Source: Sphingobacteriales bacterium 16-39-50 (GTDB taxonomy: Bacteria > Bacteroidota > Bacteroidia > Sphingobacteriales > Sphingobacteriaceae). From it: a stretch of 64,000 bases of DNA. The position numbers and the translations under genes are program-made. The DNA lies in NCBI GenBank assembly GCA_002257025.1, contig NCHA01000002.1, positions 1 through 64,000 on the forward strand, given 5' to 3'. This document shows positions 27,319-37,334 of this stretch, piece by piece; positions within the stretch are counted from its first letter, which is position 1, and each line of letters starts with the position of its first letter. The notes under the pieces were generated by a model. The model was not told where the DNA came from. It did not search any database and saw only the letters and a list, made by a program, of their open reading frames with translations.

Positions 27319-30300
27319 TTAATCGGCTCCTACTCCATGGCAGTTTTTGTACTTCTTACCGCTTCCGCAAGGGCAAGGATCATTTCTACCTATCTTTTGT
27401 TCCACCCTTATCGGCTGAGTCTTTTGCAGTTCTCTGGTATCATCAACAGGTATTCCACCTGATGACTGATTAAGTTCCGGTTTTGAAACCTTTAATTTGC
27501 TCATGTCCTGGCGTGGCTGAGGACGTGCCTCACGTACCTGATCCGGATCCTGTGAAGGAATATTTCCCTTGAAAAGGAAGCTGACAATATCTTTATTAAC
27601 GGTTGCAAGCATCTGTTTGAACATGTTAAATGCTTCCATTTTATACACGATCAAAGGATCTTTCTGCTCATAAACTGCATTCTGTACCGACTGCTTCAAT
27701 TCATCCATCTCACGCAGGTGCTCTTTCCAGGCATCGTCAATAAGGGCAAGTACCACACTCTTTTCGAAAGCCTTAAATACCTCATAACCATTGCTTTCAA
27801 CAGCTTTTTTGAGGTTAGTTGCTACCTGAACTGAACGTATCCCATCAGAGAATGGAACCACAATATTTTCAATCTGATCACCACGCTCTTTAAAAACATC
27901 TCTTAAAACCGGAAGCGTTTGGTTTGCAATGGCTTCAAGTTTACGGTGATAGAAATCGTTGATCTTTTCAAAAACTTCATCAGTAAGTGTATGAATATTA
28001 CTTGCCGCAAATTGCTTTTCAGTAAGTTCAGGATCAACAGAGAAAATACGGATCACCTCCATCTGGAAGCCTTCAAAATTCCCCTGATCTTTATACTCAG
28101 AAACAACATCCTCTACCACATCAAAAATGGTATTGTTCAGGTCAACATCCAGACGCTCTCCGAATAATGCATTCTTACGTTTTGCATAAACTACCGAACG
28201 CTGTGAGTTCATCACATCATCATACTCCAATAATCTCTTACGAACACCGAAGTTATTTTCTTCCACCTTACGTTGTGCACGTTCAATGGATTTGGTGATC
28301 ATTGAATGCTGAATTACTTCGCCCTCTTCAATTCCCATTCTGACCATGATATTCGATATCCGCTCAGAGCCAAATAAACGCATCAGGTTATCTTCAAGAG
28401 ATACAAAAAACTGACTGGAACCCGGATCACCCTGACGACCTGCACGACCACGTAACTGCCTGTCGACACGACGTGATTCATGGCGTTCGGTACCCACAAT
28501 CGCCAGACCTCCCGCATCCTTAACACCAGGGCCAAGCTTGATATCCGTACCACGACCCGCCATATTGGTGGCAATGGTAACTGTTCCTGCCTGTCCGGCT
28601 TCTGCTACGATATCCGCTTCCTTCTGGTGAAGTTTCGCATTCAAAACGTTATGCTTTAAGCCTCTTAACTTCAGCATCCTGCTCAGTAATTCGGAGATCT
28701 CAACTGATGTTGTACCCACCAATACCGGCCGTCCCGCCTCAGTTAATCTTGTAATTTCATCGGCAACCGCATTGTATTTCTCACGAACGGTACGGTAAAC
28801 CATATCTTCATGATCCTTACGCTGAGCAGTCACATTGGTTGGAATTTCAACAACATCCAATTTATAGATCTGCCAAAGCTCACCGGCCTCTGTTACAGCC
28901 GTTCCGGTCATACCACATAATTTATGGTACATCCTGAAGAAGTTCTGCAGGGTAATGGTTGCATAGGTTTGAGTCGCATCCTCAACCTTAACATTCTCTT
29001 TAGCCTCAATCGCCTGATGTAATCCGTCAGAATAACGGCGGCCATCCATGATACGACCTGTTTGCTCATCTACTAATTTGATCTTACCCTCATCAACGAT
29101 ATATTCAACATCGATCTCAAAGAGGGTGTAAGCCTTAAGCAATTGATTTACAGAATGTATACGTTCAGATTTTATTGAGAAATCACGCATTAAAGCGTCT
29201 TTTTTCTCGATTTTTTCTTCGGTAGATAACGAGGATTTTTCAAGATCAGCGATCTCTGTACCAACATCCGGCATCACAAAGAAGTTTTGATCTTCTCCTG
29301 AGGCGGTAATCAGCTCAATACCTTTTTCGGTCAATTCAACCTGATTATTCTTTTCATCAATCACAAAGAAAAGCTCGGCATCTGCCTTTGGCATTTCCTT
29401 ATTCTGATTTTCCATGTGATAATTTTCTGCCTTGGTCAGAACCTGCTTCATGCCCGGTTCACTCAGAAATTTGATTAATGCCTTGCTCTTTGGCAAACCA
29501 CGGTAGGCTCTCAAAAGGGCTAAACCGCCCTCCGTCGGACCAGCATGACCTTCATTAATCAGTTTTTTTGCCTCGTTTAAAACGCCGTTAACGAAATTTT
29601 TCTGGGCAGTTACCAGACGTTCAATACGGGGTTTCAACTCATAGAATTCGTGTTCATCACCTCTTGGAATCGGACCGGAAATGATCAATGGTGTTCTTGC
29701 ATCATCGATCAATACCGAGTCAACCTCATCCACCATTGCAAAATGCAGTTTACGCTGAACCAAACTTTCCGGATTCAGTGTCATATTGTCACGCAGGTAA
29801 TCGAAACCAAATTCGTTATTGGTACCAAAGGTGATATCAGCCAGGTAGGCTTTGCGGCGTTCTTCAGAATTCGGCTGATGTTTATCAATACAATCAACTG
29901 TTAAACCGTGAAATTCAAAGAGTGGTCCGTTCCATTCCGAGTCACGTCTAGCCAGGTAATCATTCACCGTTACGATATGAACTCCTTGTCCGGATAATGC
30001 ATTCAGGTAGGCAGGCAGTGTTCCAACAAGGGTTTTACCCTCACCCGTTGCCATCTCGGCAATTTTACCCTGGTGAAGTACAATACCACCAATCAGCTGA
30101 ACATCATAATGAATCATGTTCCAGGTCACCTCAGTTCCGGCAGCAAGCCAGGTATTATGGTGAATAGCCTTGTCACCCTGAATCACAACATTCTTCTTGC
30201 GGGCAGCCAGTTCTCTGTCGGCCTGTGTAGCAGTAACTTCTATTGTTGTGTTTTCTGTGAAACGTCGTGCAGTATCTTTCATAACTGCAAAGGCCTCAGG

Positions 30301-30621
30301 TAATATTTCCATCAGGACTTTTTCAAGCTCCTTATCACGATCCTTCTGCAGCTTATCTAACTGATCATAAAGTGCCGTCTTTTCATTAATTGGAAGATCT
30401 TCAGATTCAGCTTTGGTCTTCACAACCGCAATCTCTTTATCGATTTCTTCGAGAAATGCCTGAATACGAGCCTTAAAATCTACTGTTCTTTGCCTTAATT
30501 CATCATTGCTAAGAGAATGTAATTTGGCATATTCCTCTTTAGTTTTTTCAACCAATGGTTGAATCAGTTTTATATCGCGATTGGATTTGCTACCGAAAAG
30601 TTTACTTAAAAGTCCTAACAT
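27319..30621 (-). CDS. secA: Preprotein translocase ATPase SecA
   Basis: 1100 residues, longer than the 901 of E. coli. It pushes unfolded proteins through SecYEG using ATP. Walker A lies in [11 protein letters not shown] (GEGKT 193-197), motif II is [19 protein letters not shown], and later helicase motifs include [13 protein letters not shown] and [25 protein letters not shown] sequence (the [15 protein letters not shown] box). The C-terminus ends with the SEC-C zinc motif [14 protein letters not shown], which binds SecB or ribosomes. Extra length comes from the N-terminal (about 60-110) and mid-region (about 330-450) insertions common in Bacteroidota. SPOR and M20 genes follow. Confidence 0.98.
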   Translation of the reverse strand: MLGLLSKLFGSKSNRDIKLIQPLVEKTKEEYAKLHSLSNDELRQRTVDFKARIQAFLEEIDKEIAVVKTKAESEDLPINEKTALYDQLDKLQKDRDKELEKVLMEILPEAFAVMKDTARRFTENTTIEVTATQADRELAARKKNVVIQGDKAIHHNTWLAAGTEVTWNMIHYDVQLIGGIVLHQGKIAEMATGEGKTLVGTLPAYLNALSGQGVHIVTVNDYLARRDSEWNGPLFEFHGLTVDCIDKHQPNSEERRKAYLADITFGTNNEFGFDYLRDNMTLNPESLVQRKLHFAMVDEVDSVLIDDARTPLIISGPIPRGDEHEFYELKPRIERLVTAQKNFVNGVLNEAKKLINEGHAGPTEGGLALLRAYRGLPKSKALIKFLSEPGMKQVLTKAENYHMENQNKEMPKADAELFFVIDEKNNQVELTEKGIELITASGEDQNFFVMPDVGTEIADLEKSSLSTEEKIEKKDALMRDFSIKSERIHSVNQLLKAYTLFEIDVEYIVDEGKIKLVDEQTGRIMDGRRYSDGLHQAIEAKENVKVEDATQTYATITLQNFFRMYHKLCGMTGTAVTEAGELWQIYKLDVVEIPTNVTAQRKDHEDMVYRTVREKYNAVADEITRLTEAGRPVLVGTTSVEISELLSRMLKLRGLKHNVLNAKLHQKEADIVAEAGQAGTVTIATNMAGRGTDIKLGPGVKDAGGLAIVGTERHESRRVDRQLRGRAGRQGDPGSSQFFVSLEDNLMRLFGSERISNIMVRMGIEEGEVIQHSMITKSIERAQRKVEENNFGVRKRLLEYDDVMNSQRSVVYAKRKNALFGERLDVDLNNTIFDVVEDVVSEYKDQGNFEGFQMEVIRIFSVDPELTEKQFAASNIHTLTDEVFEKINDFYHRKLEAIANQTLPVLRDVFKERGDQIENIVVPFSDGIRSVQVATNLKKAVESNGYEVFKAFEKSVVLALIDDAWKEHLREMDELKQSVQNAVYEQKDPLIVYKMEAFNMFKQMLATVNKDIVSFLFKGNIPSQDPDQVREARPQPRQDMSKLKVSKPELNQSSGGIPVDDTRELQKTQPIRVEQKIGRNDPCPCGSGKKYKNCHGVGAD

Positions 30622-31030
30622 GTGTATGTGAAATATTGAAATTCAATTTATACAAGAATTGCGCCATACCTTTTTATAGTCAGTTTGGCATAATTCAGGG
30701 GGCAAAATTACGATTATTAATGAGAAAAAAGGCCTTGCAGATTCTGCCAGAAACAAGCAGCTTAATATGCATAGATTTAAAAACACAAATTCGAACCACT
30801 CAAAAATATACTTCAGGTTGTTTTATAAGTACCGCTCTAGCAAATGTCTTGTCCTAAATTCGCGGCAACCTCTTCCTGCCAACTCACAAGCTGAACGCGC
30901 GCCCCTCTGAAGGGGACAGCATGGTGCCTAAGGAATTTGATTAAAGAGGAATTTTTTTTTGTGATAGCAGTGTATCTAGGCATCCAGTATCCCCCGCCTG
31001 AGGGGGAATTAAAGGGGGAGGTAATTTATT
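30622..31030. other. Intergenic region, 409 bp, with small palindromes
   Basis: No gene seen. The 3' half has CCCCTCTGAAGGGG (30902-30915) and CCCCCGCCTGAGGGGG (30991-31006) hairpins and a GGGGGAATTAAAGGGGGAGG word. The secA side holds a TAATTTTG box on the minus strand (30703-30710). TTTGGCATAATTC (30684-30696) is a 13-bp match to the groES upstream region. Confidence 0.6.
30703..30710 (-). promoter_or_regulatory. Possible -7 box of secA
   Basis: TAATTTTG on the minus strand matches TAnnTTTG. It is about 82 bp before the secA ATG. No clear TTTG -33 partner is seen. Confidence 0.4.
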
Positions 31031-32482
31031 TTATTCCCTGATTACTTTGGTATTCCCACCATTCGCAATCGCAATATCCATTGGCTTGTTCGTTTTCCAG
31101 GAACCGGCAGTGAAATCTGGAATCTTTACCGTCATTTGATTTGCAACCGACCATTCAGTCAGGGGACCTATTGCGCTCCATAATGCCGCATCATATACAT
31201 CCTGATCAAGGGGCAGACCGTTCCGAAGACAATCAATTGTACGCCAATCCATTAAAAAATCACCGCCCCCATGGGCCCCAACCTGCTTTGCAATTTCACC
31301 CAGCTTCTTAACAATATTAGGCTCATACTTCTTTTGCAATGCCTTGAATTCATCATCTGTAATCCAGGTTTGGGCATCCGATCCTCTCCATGTTTCGGGT
31401 GTTGCTTCCCTTGCGACAGAAATTTTTTCAACAGGAAACTGGATAGCCGTAGCTTTGGTTCCGCTGATTACCAATCCGTCAGATTTTGGACGGGGTGAGG
31501 TAACATCATGCTGCAGCATAATTGTGCGACCCATATTAGTGCGTATAGTAGTGGTATTCATACTGCCCCTGAAAGGCTTATCGACATATTGTTTATAAAA
31601 ATCATCTTTCCCTGCCATCTTTTTAGCCAGGTCATTCATCATAAAATCATTTCCTGAGACTGAGACCAGGTACTCGAATTTATCTCCTCTGTTGATATTC
31701 ATCACCTGAGCAATAGGCCCTAAACCATGTGTTGGATACAGATTCCCGTTCCTGCCGATGTTCTCTTTTAAACGCCATTGATCATAATATTTATCTTTTG
31801 AGAAATGTCCATAAAGCAAATGATGAATATAGGCACCCTCTCCATGTATAATCTCTCCAAAAAAGCCCTCACGAGCCAGGTTTAACATCAAAAGTTCATA
31901 AAAACCATAACAAGCATTCTCCATCATCATACAATGCATTTTGGTACTTTCGGATGTTTCAACCAATTGCCAGCACTCTTCCACCGTTTTTGCAGCAGGT
32001 ACTTCTATACATACATGCTTACCCTGATTCATTGCATAAACTGCCATAGGAGTATGCAATTCCCATGGGGTAGCAATAAAAATCAGGTCGATATCTTTAC
32101 GCTCACAGACCATTTTCCAATCCTCTTTACCGGTATAAGTGTCGGGTTTGAAATTGGTCTTTTCAATCCTCTTTTTTGCTGAATCTAACCTGTCCTGACG
32201 CAGATCGCATAATGCTTTTATATCAACCCCTTCCAGGATGCTTACCTGGCCAAGATGAGCCGGCCCCCTGTTACCCAGACCAATAAAACCAATCCGGACA
32301 ACATCGAGCTTAGGTGCTGCATAGCCAGACATATTAAAATGCTGGATACGAGCTGCCTGTTCGGGTGCCACATTCGCTTTATTTTCAGGCTCTGAAGCAA
32401 TTCCATTCAATACACCGGTGCCAGCTACAGTTAGCCCGGCCATGCCGGTAAGCTTTAAAAAATCCCTGCGATTATTTTTCAT
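31031..32482 (-). CDS. Gfo/Idh/MocA oxidoreductase, GH109-like, Tat-exported
   Basis: 483 residues. The N-terminus has a twin-arginine signal (NNRRDFLKLTGMAG). The dinucleotide fold shows VRIGFIGLGNRGPAH (glycines 65-73), and the strings IATPWELHTPMAVYAMNQGK, VCIEVPAAKTVEECWQLVE and MMMENACYGFYELLMLNLAR are characteristic of family GH109 alpha-N-acetylgalactosaminidases, which use tightly bound NAD to cleave glycosides by an oxidation-elimination route. The GEGAYIHHLLYGH segment carries the histidines expected near the substrate. It is the last gene of a five-gene minus-strand sugar cluster and lies 15 bp after the esterase-like gene. Other oxidoreductase activities remain possible. Confidence 0.85.
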   Translation of the reverse strand: MKNNRRDFLKLTGMAGLTVAGTGVLNGIASEPENKANVAPEQAARIQHFNMSGYAAPKLDVVRIGFIGLGNRGPAHLGQVSILEGVDIKALCDLRQDRLDSAKKRIEKTNFKPDTYTGKEDWKMVCERKDIDLIFIATPWELHTPMAVYAMNQGKHVCIEVPAAKTVEECWQLVETSESTKMHCMMMENACYGFYELLMLNLAREGFFGEIIHGEGAYIHHLLYGHFSKDKYYDQWRLKENIGRNGNLYPTHGLGPIAQVMNINRGDKFEYLVSVSGNDFMMNDLAKKMAGKDDFYKQYVDKPFRGSMNTTTIRTNMGRTIMLQHDVTSPRPKSDGLVISGTKATAIQFPVEKISVAREATPETWRGSDAQTWITDDEFKALQKKYEPNIVKKLGEIAKQVGAHGGGDFLMDWRTIDCLRNGLPLDQDVYDAALWSAIGPLTEWSVANQMTVKIPDFTAGSWKTNKPMDIAIANGGNTKVIRE

Positions 32483-32497
32483 AATTAATGCTGTGTT

Positions 32498-34576
32498 TTA
32501 GTTAAATACTGTTTCTCCCTGCCTTTTGAGCTTTGTGCGCATTTTAGCAAACTCTGTCTGGTATTCGTTGAGACTATTACCACTTATCTTCTGCCCCGAC
32601 ATGCTTACGGGATTTACAATTCTAATCTGTTTCCCACTAAGTCCGGCGGCTAGTGAGACATCTCCCCAGTTCAGAAATCCAGGAAGGTGGATTGCCATAC
32701 TGAAAAAATCAAGGGATCCACCACTATCAAACTGGTAGCTAAGTGGTGCATCCCGCATAATGATATCATCCACATTACCTCCCGTAGCGGCAAGGAATAG
32801 AGCCGCGATTCCGGCTTCCTTATTCCCATCTATACTCAGCTTTTGAGCCTTATAATTTGACTTAAGGAAGTCAGTTACGACATTCAGCTCCTTTACCCAT
32901 TCTCCTAAAATGGTTTTACCAAGCCATAATTCAGAACGTGACAAGGTGTGCAGAACCATGCTCTTATTATTTGCAATCTCCTTAGAAGACGTGCTCTCCC
33001 CTGTACCTGAAAGCTCAACAATCACTATTCCCCGACCTTTTCTTTTTAATTCACTTATCAATTCGGCAGAGATTCCCTTTTTCCCTGAGGTATTGCTAAT
33101 GATCATGTATCCCAATTTTGGGTCAGAAGGTGCCAGGTGTAAGATTGGAATCAGCTTATTATCAGAGGTCTCTAATGCAAATCGATCCCATCCACTCAGG
33201 CTTGCAAACTGATGTGCTTTCTTAAGTTCTGACCTCTCATTTATCCTCAAAATGGCGCGAAGTTCTTTTTGCTTTTCAAGGGCATCCAAATTACCTGAAC
33301 TCAGAAAGGCTGTTCTTAATTCCTTACCACGTTTCTCACAAAACTCTGCGGTTGTTTGTACTCCCGGATTACGCTTGCCAATTGGGTAAACGAGCAATTT
33401 TTCTTCAGGCAACAGCTCAAAAGCTGATTCTTTTTTAGGCATCCCCGTTCCAATTCCCTTCAGGTGAAGATCAAACCATCCCAGCATCGCTTCCCGGTTC
33501 TCGGGCCAATAACCATGGGTTTTATCAAATACCTGATAAGTGATGTTCTTCTCTACCCCTAACATTTTAAAAACCGGAAGAGCATTACTAACCGTACGCT
33601 GCATTTCAAATGGTAAAAAAGCAGGTGCAGAATCCTGTTTGTGATTACACATCATAATCGCCCGGGGTGCGATAAGCGCTATAATTCCTGCTTCTTCAGT
33701 GAAAGTCAATCCATCGGGCAGTAATTCACAAATACAATTTGACCGCATCACATAGGATTCAAAAGTTCCTACACTAACTACCGGAACAGCTGCTTTAACC
33801 CGTTCATCCATCGCAGCTAACCACATCGTTTGATTCCCGCCACCACTTGCTCCTGTTGCACCGATATTTTTAGGGTCGACATAGGGCAATGAGCTGAGTA
33901 AATCAATTCCCCTGATATTATCAGAAATCTGAAAGCCTGCAAGAGATTCGCCAACATTTAAAAGGGAAGCTCCCAGACTTGTTCCATGGTAGTCGAATGC
34001 ACCATGTACCGTTGTTCTTTCACCCGAACCCCATGGATCAATACTCAGACATACATATCCATCAAGTGCCAGACTATGACCCAAATGCTGTGGCCCTTCG
34101 GGATCAAATTTGGCTTTCCTCCAATGACCGGGCATCGTAATCACGGCCGGGAAGGGCCCCTTGCCATCAGGTATGTACAAATTAGCGGTTGCATAAACTC
34201 CGGGGCGGGTTTGAAATGCAATATTCTTAATCCGGTAACCTTTCATCTGAATTGAACCGGTTTCCTTTATGTCCAAAGGAAGACTATGATTTACAACAAG
34301 ACCGGTTTTCTGAATAATTGTCTTCCTTAGATTGGTCCGGTATTTAACCCAATCCTCCGGATTATCGGGTAACTGATGTGTTCCAAACTTAATTATAGCC
34401 TCATTCCTCAACTTACTTTCAAGGAAATCAGCATGGTTTTTGGCAAAAACATCAGGCAAGCTGTCGACAACGGAATTATTGTTTTTATGAATTCCATTGA
34501 AATTCGTGAGGCTGGCAGAATAAGCATAGACATGCCCGATTGAGAATATTAAACAAAGCAATATCAGTTTTTTCAT
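32498..34576 (-). CDS. Exported alpha/beta-hydrolase (acetylxylan-esterase-like), two-domain
   Basis: 692 residues with a signal peptide (MKKLILLCLIFSIGHVYAYS). The N-terminal hydrolase domain shows ITMPGHWRKAKFDPEGPQ, then LSIDPWGSGERTTVHGAFDY and the nucleophile elbow GATGASGGGNQT (serine about S244), followed by LIAPRAIMMCNHKQDSAP and KTHGYWPENREAML, where D and H complete the triad. The domain resembles PF12715 or acetyl-xylan-esterase relatives. The C-terminal 250 residues form a second, weaker hydrolase-like half (IVIVELSGTGEST, SIDGNKEAGIAALFLAATGG). Likely deacetylates sugars or glycans in the periplasm (inference). It is coupled with the GH109-like gene. Confidence 0.78.
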   Translation of the reverse strand: MKKLILLCLIFSIGHVYAYSASLTNFNGIHKNNNSVVDSLPDVFAKNHADFLESKLRNEAIIKFGTHQLPDNPEDWVKYRTNLRKTIIQKTGLVVNHSLPLDIKETGSIQMKGYRIKNIAFQTRPGVYATANLYIPDGKGPFPAVITMPGHWRKAKFDPEGPQHLGHSLALDGYVCLSIDPWGSGERTTVHGAFDYHGTSLGASLLNVGESLAGFQISDNIRGIDLLSSLPYVDPKNIGATGASGGGNQTMWLAAMDERVKAAVPVVSVGTFESYVMRSNCICELLPDGLTFTEEAGIIALIAPRAIMMCNHKQDSAPAFLPFEMQRTVSNALPVFKMLGVEKNITYQVFDKTHGYWPENREAMLGWFDLHLKGIGTGMPKKESAFELLPEEKLLVYPIGKRNPGVQTTAEFCEKRGKELRTAFLSSGNLDALEKQKELRAILRINERSELKKAHQFASLSGWDRFALETSDNKLIPILHLAPSDPKLGYMIISNTSGKKGISAELISELKRKGRGIVIVELSGTGESTSSKEIANNKSMVLHTLSRSELWLGKTILGEWVKELNVVTDFLKSNYKAQKLSIDGNKEAGIAALFLAATGGNVDDIIMRDAPLSYQFDSGGSLDFFSMAIHLPGFLNWGDVSLAAGLSGKQIRIVNPVSMSGQKISGNSLNEYQTEFAKMRTKLKRQGETVFN

Positions 34577-34639
34577 TTCAATTTGGATTCTTAGATCTTG
34601 TATTTAAATATTTTGGCCCGGTCAATCGGAGCTATCCTG

Positions 34640-35791
34640 CTACTTCACAAACACCGGGAACAACTTTTCAGCATTTGTCCGGTATATTTTATCTACTACC
34701 CCCCTTGGCAGCTTTAGTCCTCTGAATTCACCTTCAACTTTAGGAACACGCATCATTTGGTCGTTTGTAAAAAACTGCCAATGGCGCATCCAAACTTCAT
34801 GAGCATGCTTTTTTATTCCTGCCGGATCTTTTATTCCCTTATTAACGATATCCATTGCAGAACTTCTCAAATCGGTACCATAAACAAGTCTGTCCTGATA
34901 CTTTATAAAAAAATCATGCACCTTTTGCCATTCCGTCAATGCCTGATATTGCAAATGCGAAACCCGCTCTGCCATATCAACACTCATATTGGGGAATTTA
35001 TCCAGGCGCTTTGCCAGTTCGTCGACACTCCACTCCAAACTTCCCAAATGTGCTCCTATAAATACCAGATCGGGATGTTTTTCAAGCATCCGGTCTCTTG
35101 CATTAATATAATCTTCGTAAGAAGGCCTTTCGGGATGTAAATACATATGTTCTTCCGGATGGGCACGGGCGTAATCCCGGTTTCCATTTACCGTCATCTT
35201 TTCTAAAGGCAACCATGAGTTTCTGTGTTCGCCGAGATGCCCTATTAATGGGATCTGGTTCTTTGCCAGGTAATCAAGTATTGGATCAAAACGGGGATGG
35301 TCGATCATAACCAGCTGACCTTTTTCATCCTTCAGGAAAAAGCCAATGTTCTTCCAGACTTTTACCCCAACTGCTCCATTTTCGACTGATTGTTTTATGT
35401 AGTTTATCACTTCCTCCTGCCATCCCTTATTATTGAAGTTATCGAGTGAAAAAGTGGTGACCCAGGCATTCCGGTCCGGAAATGCCTGTACCATCTCTGC
35501 TGAAAATTTCTGCTGTTCTTCAATTGGTTTACCTCCCGACTTGAAAACATTCAAATTAAGAAAGCGAAAATTGTCTTCTTTCGCCTGATTTATGAAAACT
35601 GTATCCGCATAATTTTGGATATGCATATGGGCATCAATCTTATGAACTGACTGAAAATCCTCTTCAGTGTAATATTCCGGAATTGAATTTCTGCTTTCTG
35701 ATTTCGGACTATTTACATTCGTGCAAGACTGGATTACAAGCAAGAGAACAAGCAGGCCGGTGAATTCATATACTATTAATTTTTTCATCAT
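34640..35791 (-). CDS. Amidohydrolase_2-family lipoprotein
   Basis: 383 residues with a lipoprotein signal (LVLLLVIQSC, about C23). The metal-dependent hydrolase TIM-barrel motifs are visible: VHKIDAHMHIQNYAD (HxH metal ligands), IPLIGHLGEHRNSW, VFIGAHLGSLEWSVDELA, LSVDMAER-like NMSVDMAERV, and YGTDLRSSAMDI (final aspartate). It fits the PF04909 group, which decarboxylates or hydrolyses aromatic and lactone compounds. In this sugar cluster a lactonase-type role is plausible but unproven. It lies 63 bp upstream of the esterase-like gene. Confidence 0.8.
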   Translation of the reverse strand: MMKKLIVYEFTGLLVLLLVIQSCTNVNSPKSESRNSIPEYYTEEDFQSVHKIDAHMHIQNYADTVFINQAKEDNFRFLNLNVFKSGGKPIEEQQKFSAEMVQAFPDRNAWVTTFSLDNFNNKGWQEEVINYIKQSVENGAVGVKVWKNIGFFLKDEKGQLVMIDHPRFDPILDYLAKNQIPLIGHLGEHRNSWLPLEKMTVNGNRDYARAHPEEHMYLHPERPSYEDYINARDRMLEKHPDLVFIGAHLGSLEWSVDELAKRLDKFPNMSVDMAERVSHLQYQALTEWQKVHDFFIKYQDRLVYGTDLRSSAMDIVNKGIKDPAGIKKHAHEVWMRHWQFFTNDQMMRVPKVEGEFRGLKLPRGVVDKIYRTNAEKLFPVFVK

Positions 35792-35884
35792 TTATTAAGG
35801 CAGGATTAGGCCATTTAGCTTTAATGATTTTAATTTACTCACAATCCTGGTACTTTGGTAACACTAGGGCCAAAACTTCCAATA

Positions 35885-37294
35885 TCAAACGATATCAGGA
35901 ACAACGAAAGGTTTTCTATATACCCTTTTTAAGTACGCATCTGCTTCCGGATCATTTATAAATTTTTCATGCTCATTCATAAACCTTATTTCACGTCCAA
36001 CGCGATAAGATATATTTCCCAGTAATGGCAGACAAGAAGAGTAGAAACCTTCATTTATATCGCAGTGAAGAACTTCATTTTTTTCTGCACGGACTGCATC
36101 AATAAAATTTGTAAAGTGATCACCTGTTTGTTTAACTCCATCGTCCTTTGACCCGGCAAAAGGTTCTCTTTCCCTTCTACGGAAAGCCTTCCAGGAATCG
36201 CCACTGATTTCAAGCCAACCTTCAGTACCATAAAATAGGTTTCCAACCTCCTGCCCCTTGCTTCCCTCATGATTGGTGTATCGGCCACGTGTTTCGAACT
36301 CAAGCATGGTTCCATCACTATATTTGAAAGAGCATGTTTGTGTGTTAGGTGTTTCCTGGAATGTCTTGTCATGGCCATAAGTCTCTACCCCACCATATAC
36401 CAATTTCCCCGGAGTCCGCTTATCAGGTTCGCGTTCGTCTTTATTAAAGCCATAAATACCTCCTGTAGAATATATCGATACAGGATGTTCATGTTTATTT
36501 AGACCCCATCGGGCAATATCAAGTTGATGCGGACCGGTATTGCCGGTATCCCCATTCCCGGTATCCCAGTACCAATGCCAATTGTAATGGCTCTTTTTAA
36601 CATTATAAGGACGGTAAGGAGCGGGGCCAAGCCACTCATTGTAGTGAAATGAAGCTGTTGGAACACTATCCTTTGCCATTCCAAAGGAATCACGTGCTTT
36701 ATAGCATAGAGCACGTGCCATGTAAACCTCTCCAATTCCACCTTCATGCAAAAATTTTATTGCTTCCCTTATTGTATTGGTCGAGCGGTTATTTAATCCA
36801 ACCTGCACTCTCAGGTTTGTCTTTCTGGCAACCTCAATCATCTTTCGTCCCTCCCAGATATTATGAGAAGCAGGTTTTTCAACATAAACATGCTTTCCTG
36901 CCTGACAGGCCCAAATAGTAGCCAGGGCATGCCAATGATTTGGTATTACAATAGATACGGCATCAATTTCTTTGTCATCAAATACCTTCCTCATATCCCA
37001 TTCTTCTTTAGGTTTAATCCCGGTTTGATCAAAAACCATTTTAGAACGTGATGGGAAAAGCAATTCATCAGCATCACAAATAGTTTTAACAATAACATTA
37101 TGGCTACTTTTCATACCACACCAGCTATTGATGTGAAGAGAACCCTGGTTACGTATTCCAATAACTCCAATGTTAATGCGGTCATTCGCTCCGAGGATAG
37201 ATGCATAAGATTTGGCGCTAAATCCCATGCCACCGATAGCAATTGCGCTACCACCCACCAGACTCTTTTTGATAAATTCTCTTCTAACTGTCAT
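35885..37294 (-). CDS. Gfo/Idh/MocA oxidoreductase, Tat-exported
   Basis: 469 residues from the ATG at 37294, which begins a twin-arginine signal (MTVRREFIKKSLVGG). The longer frame to 37327 adds eleven residues before it. The Rossmann motif is NIGVIGIRNQGSLHINSW, the catalytic region is HVYVEKPASHNIWEGRKMIE (EKP motif of the family), and substrate-region strings include GPHQLDIARWGLNKHEHPVS and TPNTQTCSFKYSDGTMLEFE. The second Gfo/Idh protein of the cluster, distinct from the GH109-like one. Probably oxidises a sugar in the periplasm with bound NAD(P). The TIM-barrel isomerase gene lies directly upstream. Confidence 0.85.
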   Translation of the reverse strand: MTVRREFIKKSLVGGSAIAIGGMGFSAKSYASILGANDRINIGVIGIRNQGSLHINSWCGMKSSHNVIVKTICDADELLFPSRSKMVFDQTGIKPKEEWDMRKVFDDKEIDAVSIVIPNHWHALATIWACQAGKHVYVEKPASHNIWEGRKMIEVARKTNLRVQVGLNNRSTNTIREAIKFLHEGGIGEVYMARALCYKARDSFGMAKDSVPTASFHYNEWLGPAPYRPYNVKKSHYNWHWYWDTGNGDTGNTGPHQLDIARWGLNKHEHPVSIYSTGGIYGFNKDEREPDKRTPGKLVYGGVETYGHDKTFQETPNTQTCSFKYSDGTMLEFETRGRYTNHEGSKGQEVGNLFYGTEGWLEISGDSWKAFRRREREPFAGSKDDGVKQTGDHFTNFIDAVRAEKNEVLHCDINEGFYSSCLPLLGNISYRVGREIRFMNEHEKFINDPEADAYLKRVYRKPFVVPDIV

Positions 37295-37334
37295 AATGAT
37301 CTGTTTTTGTACCTCAAAGCGGTACAATCTGTAC

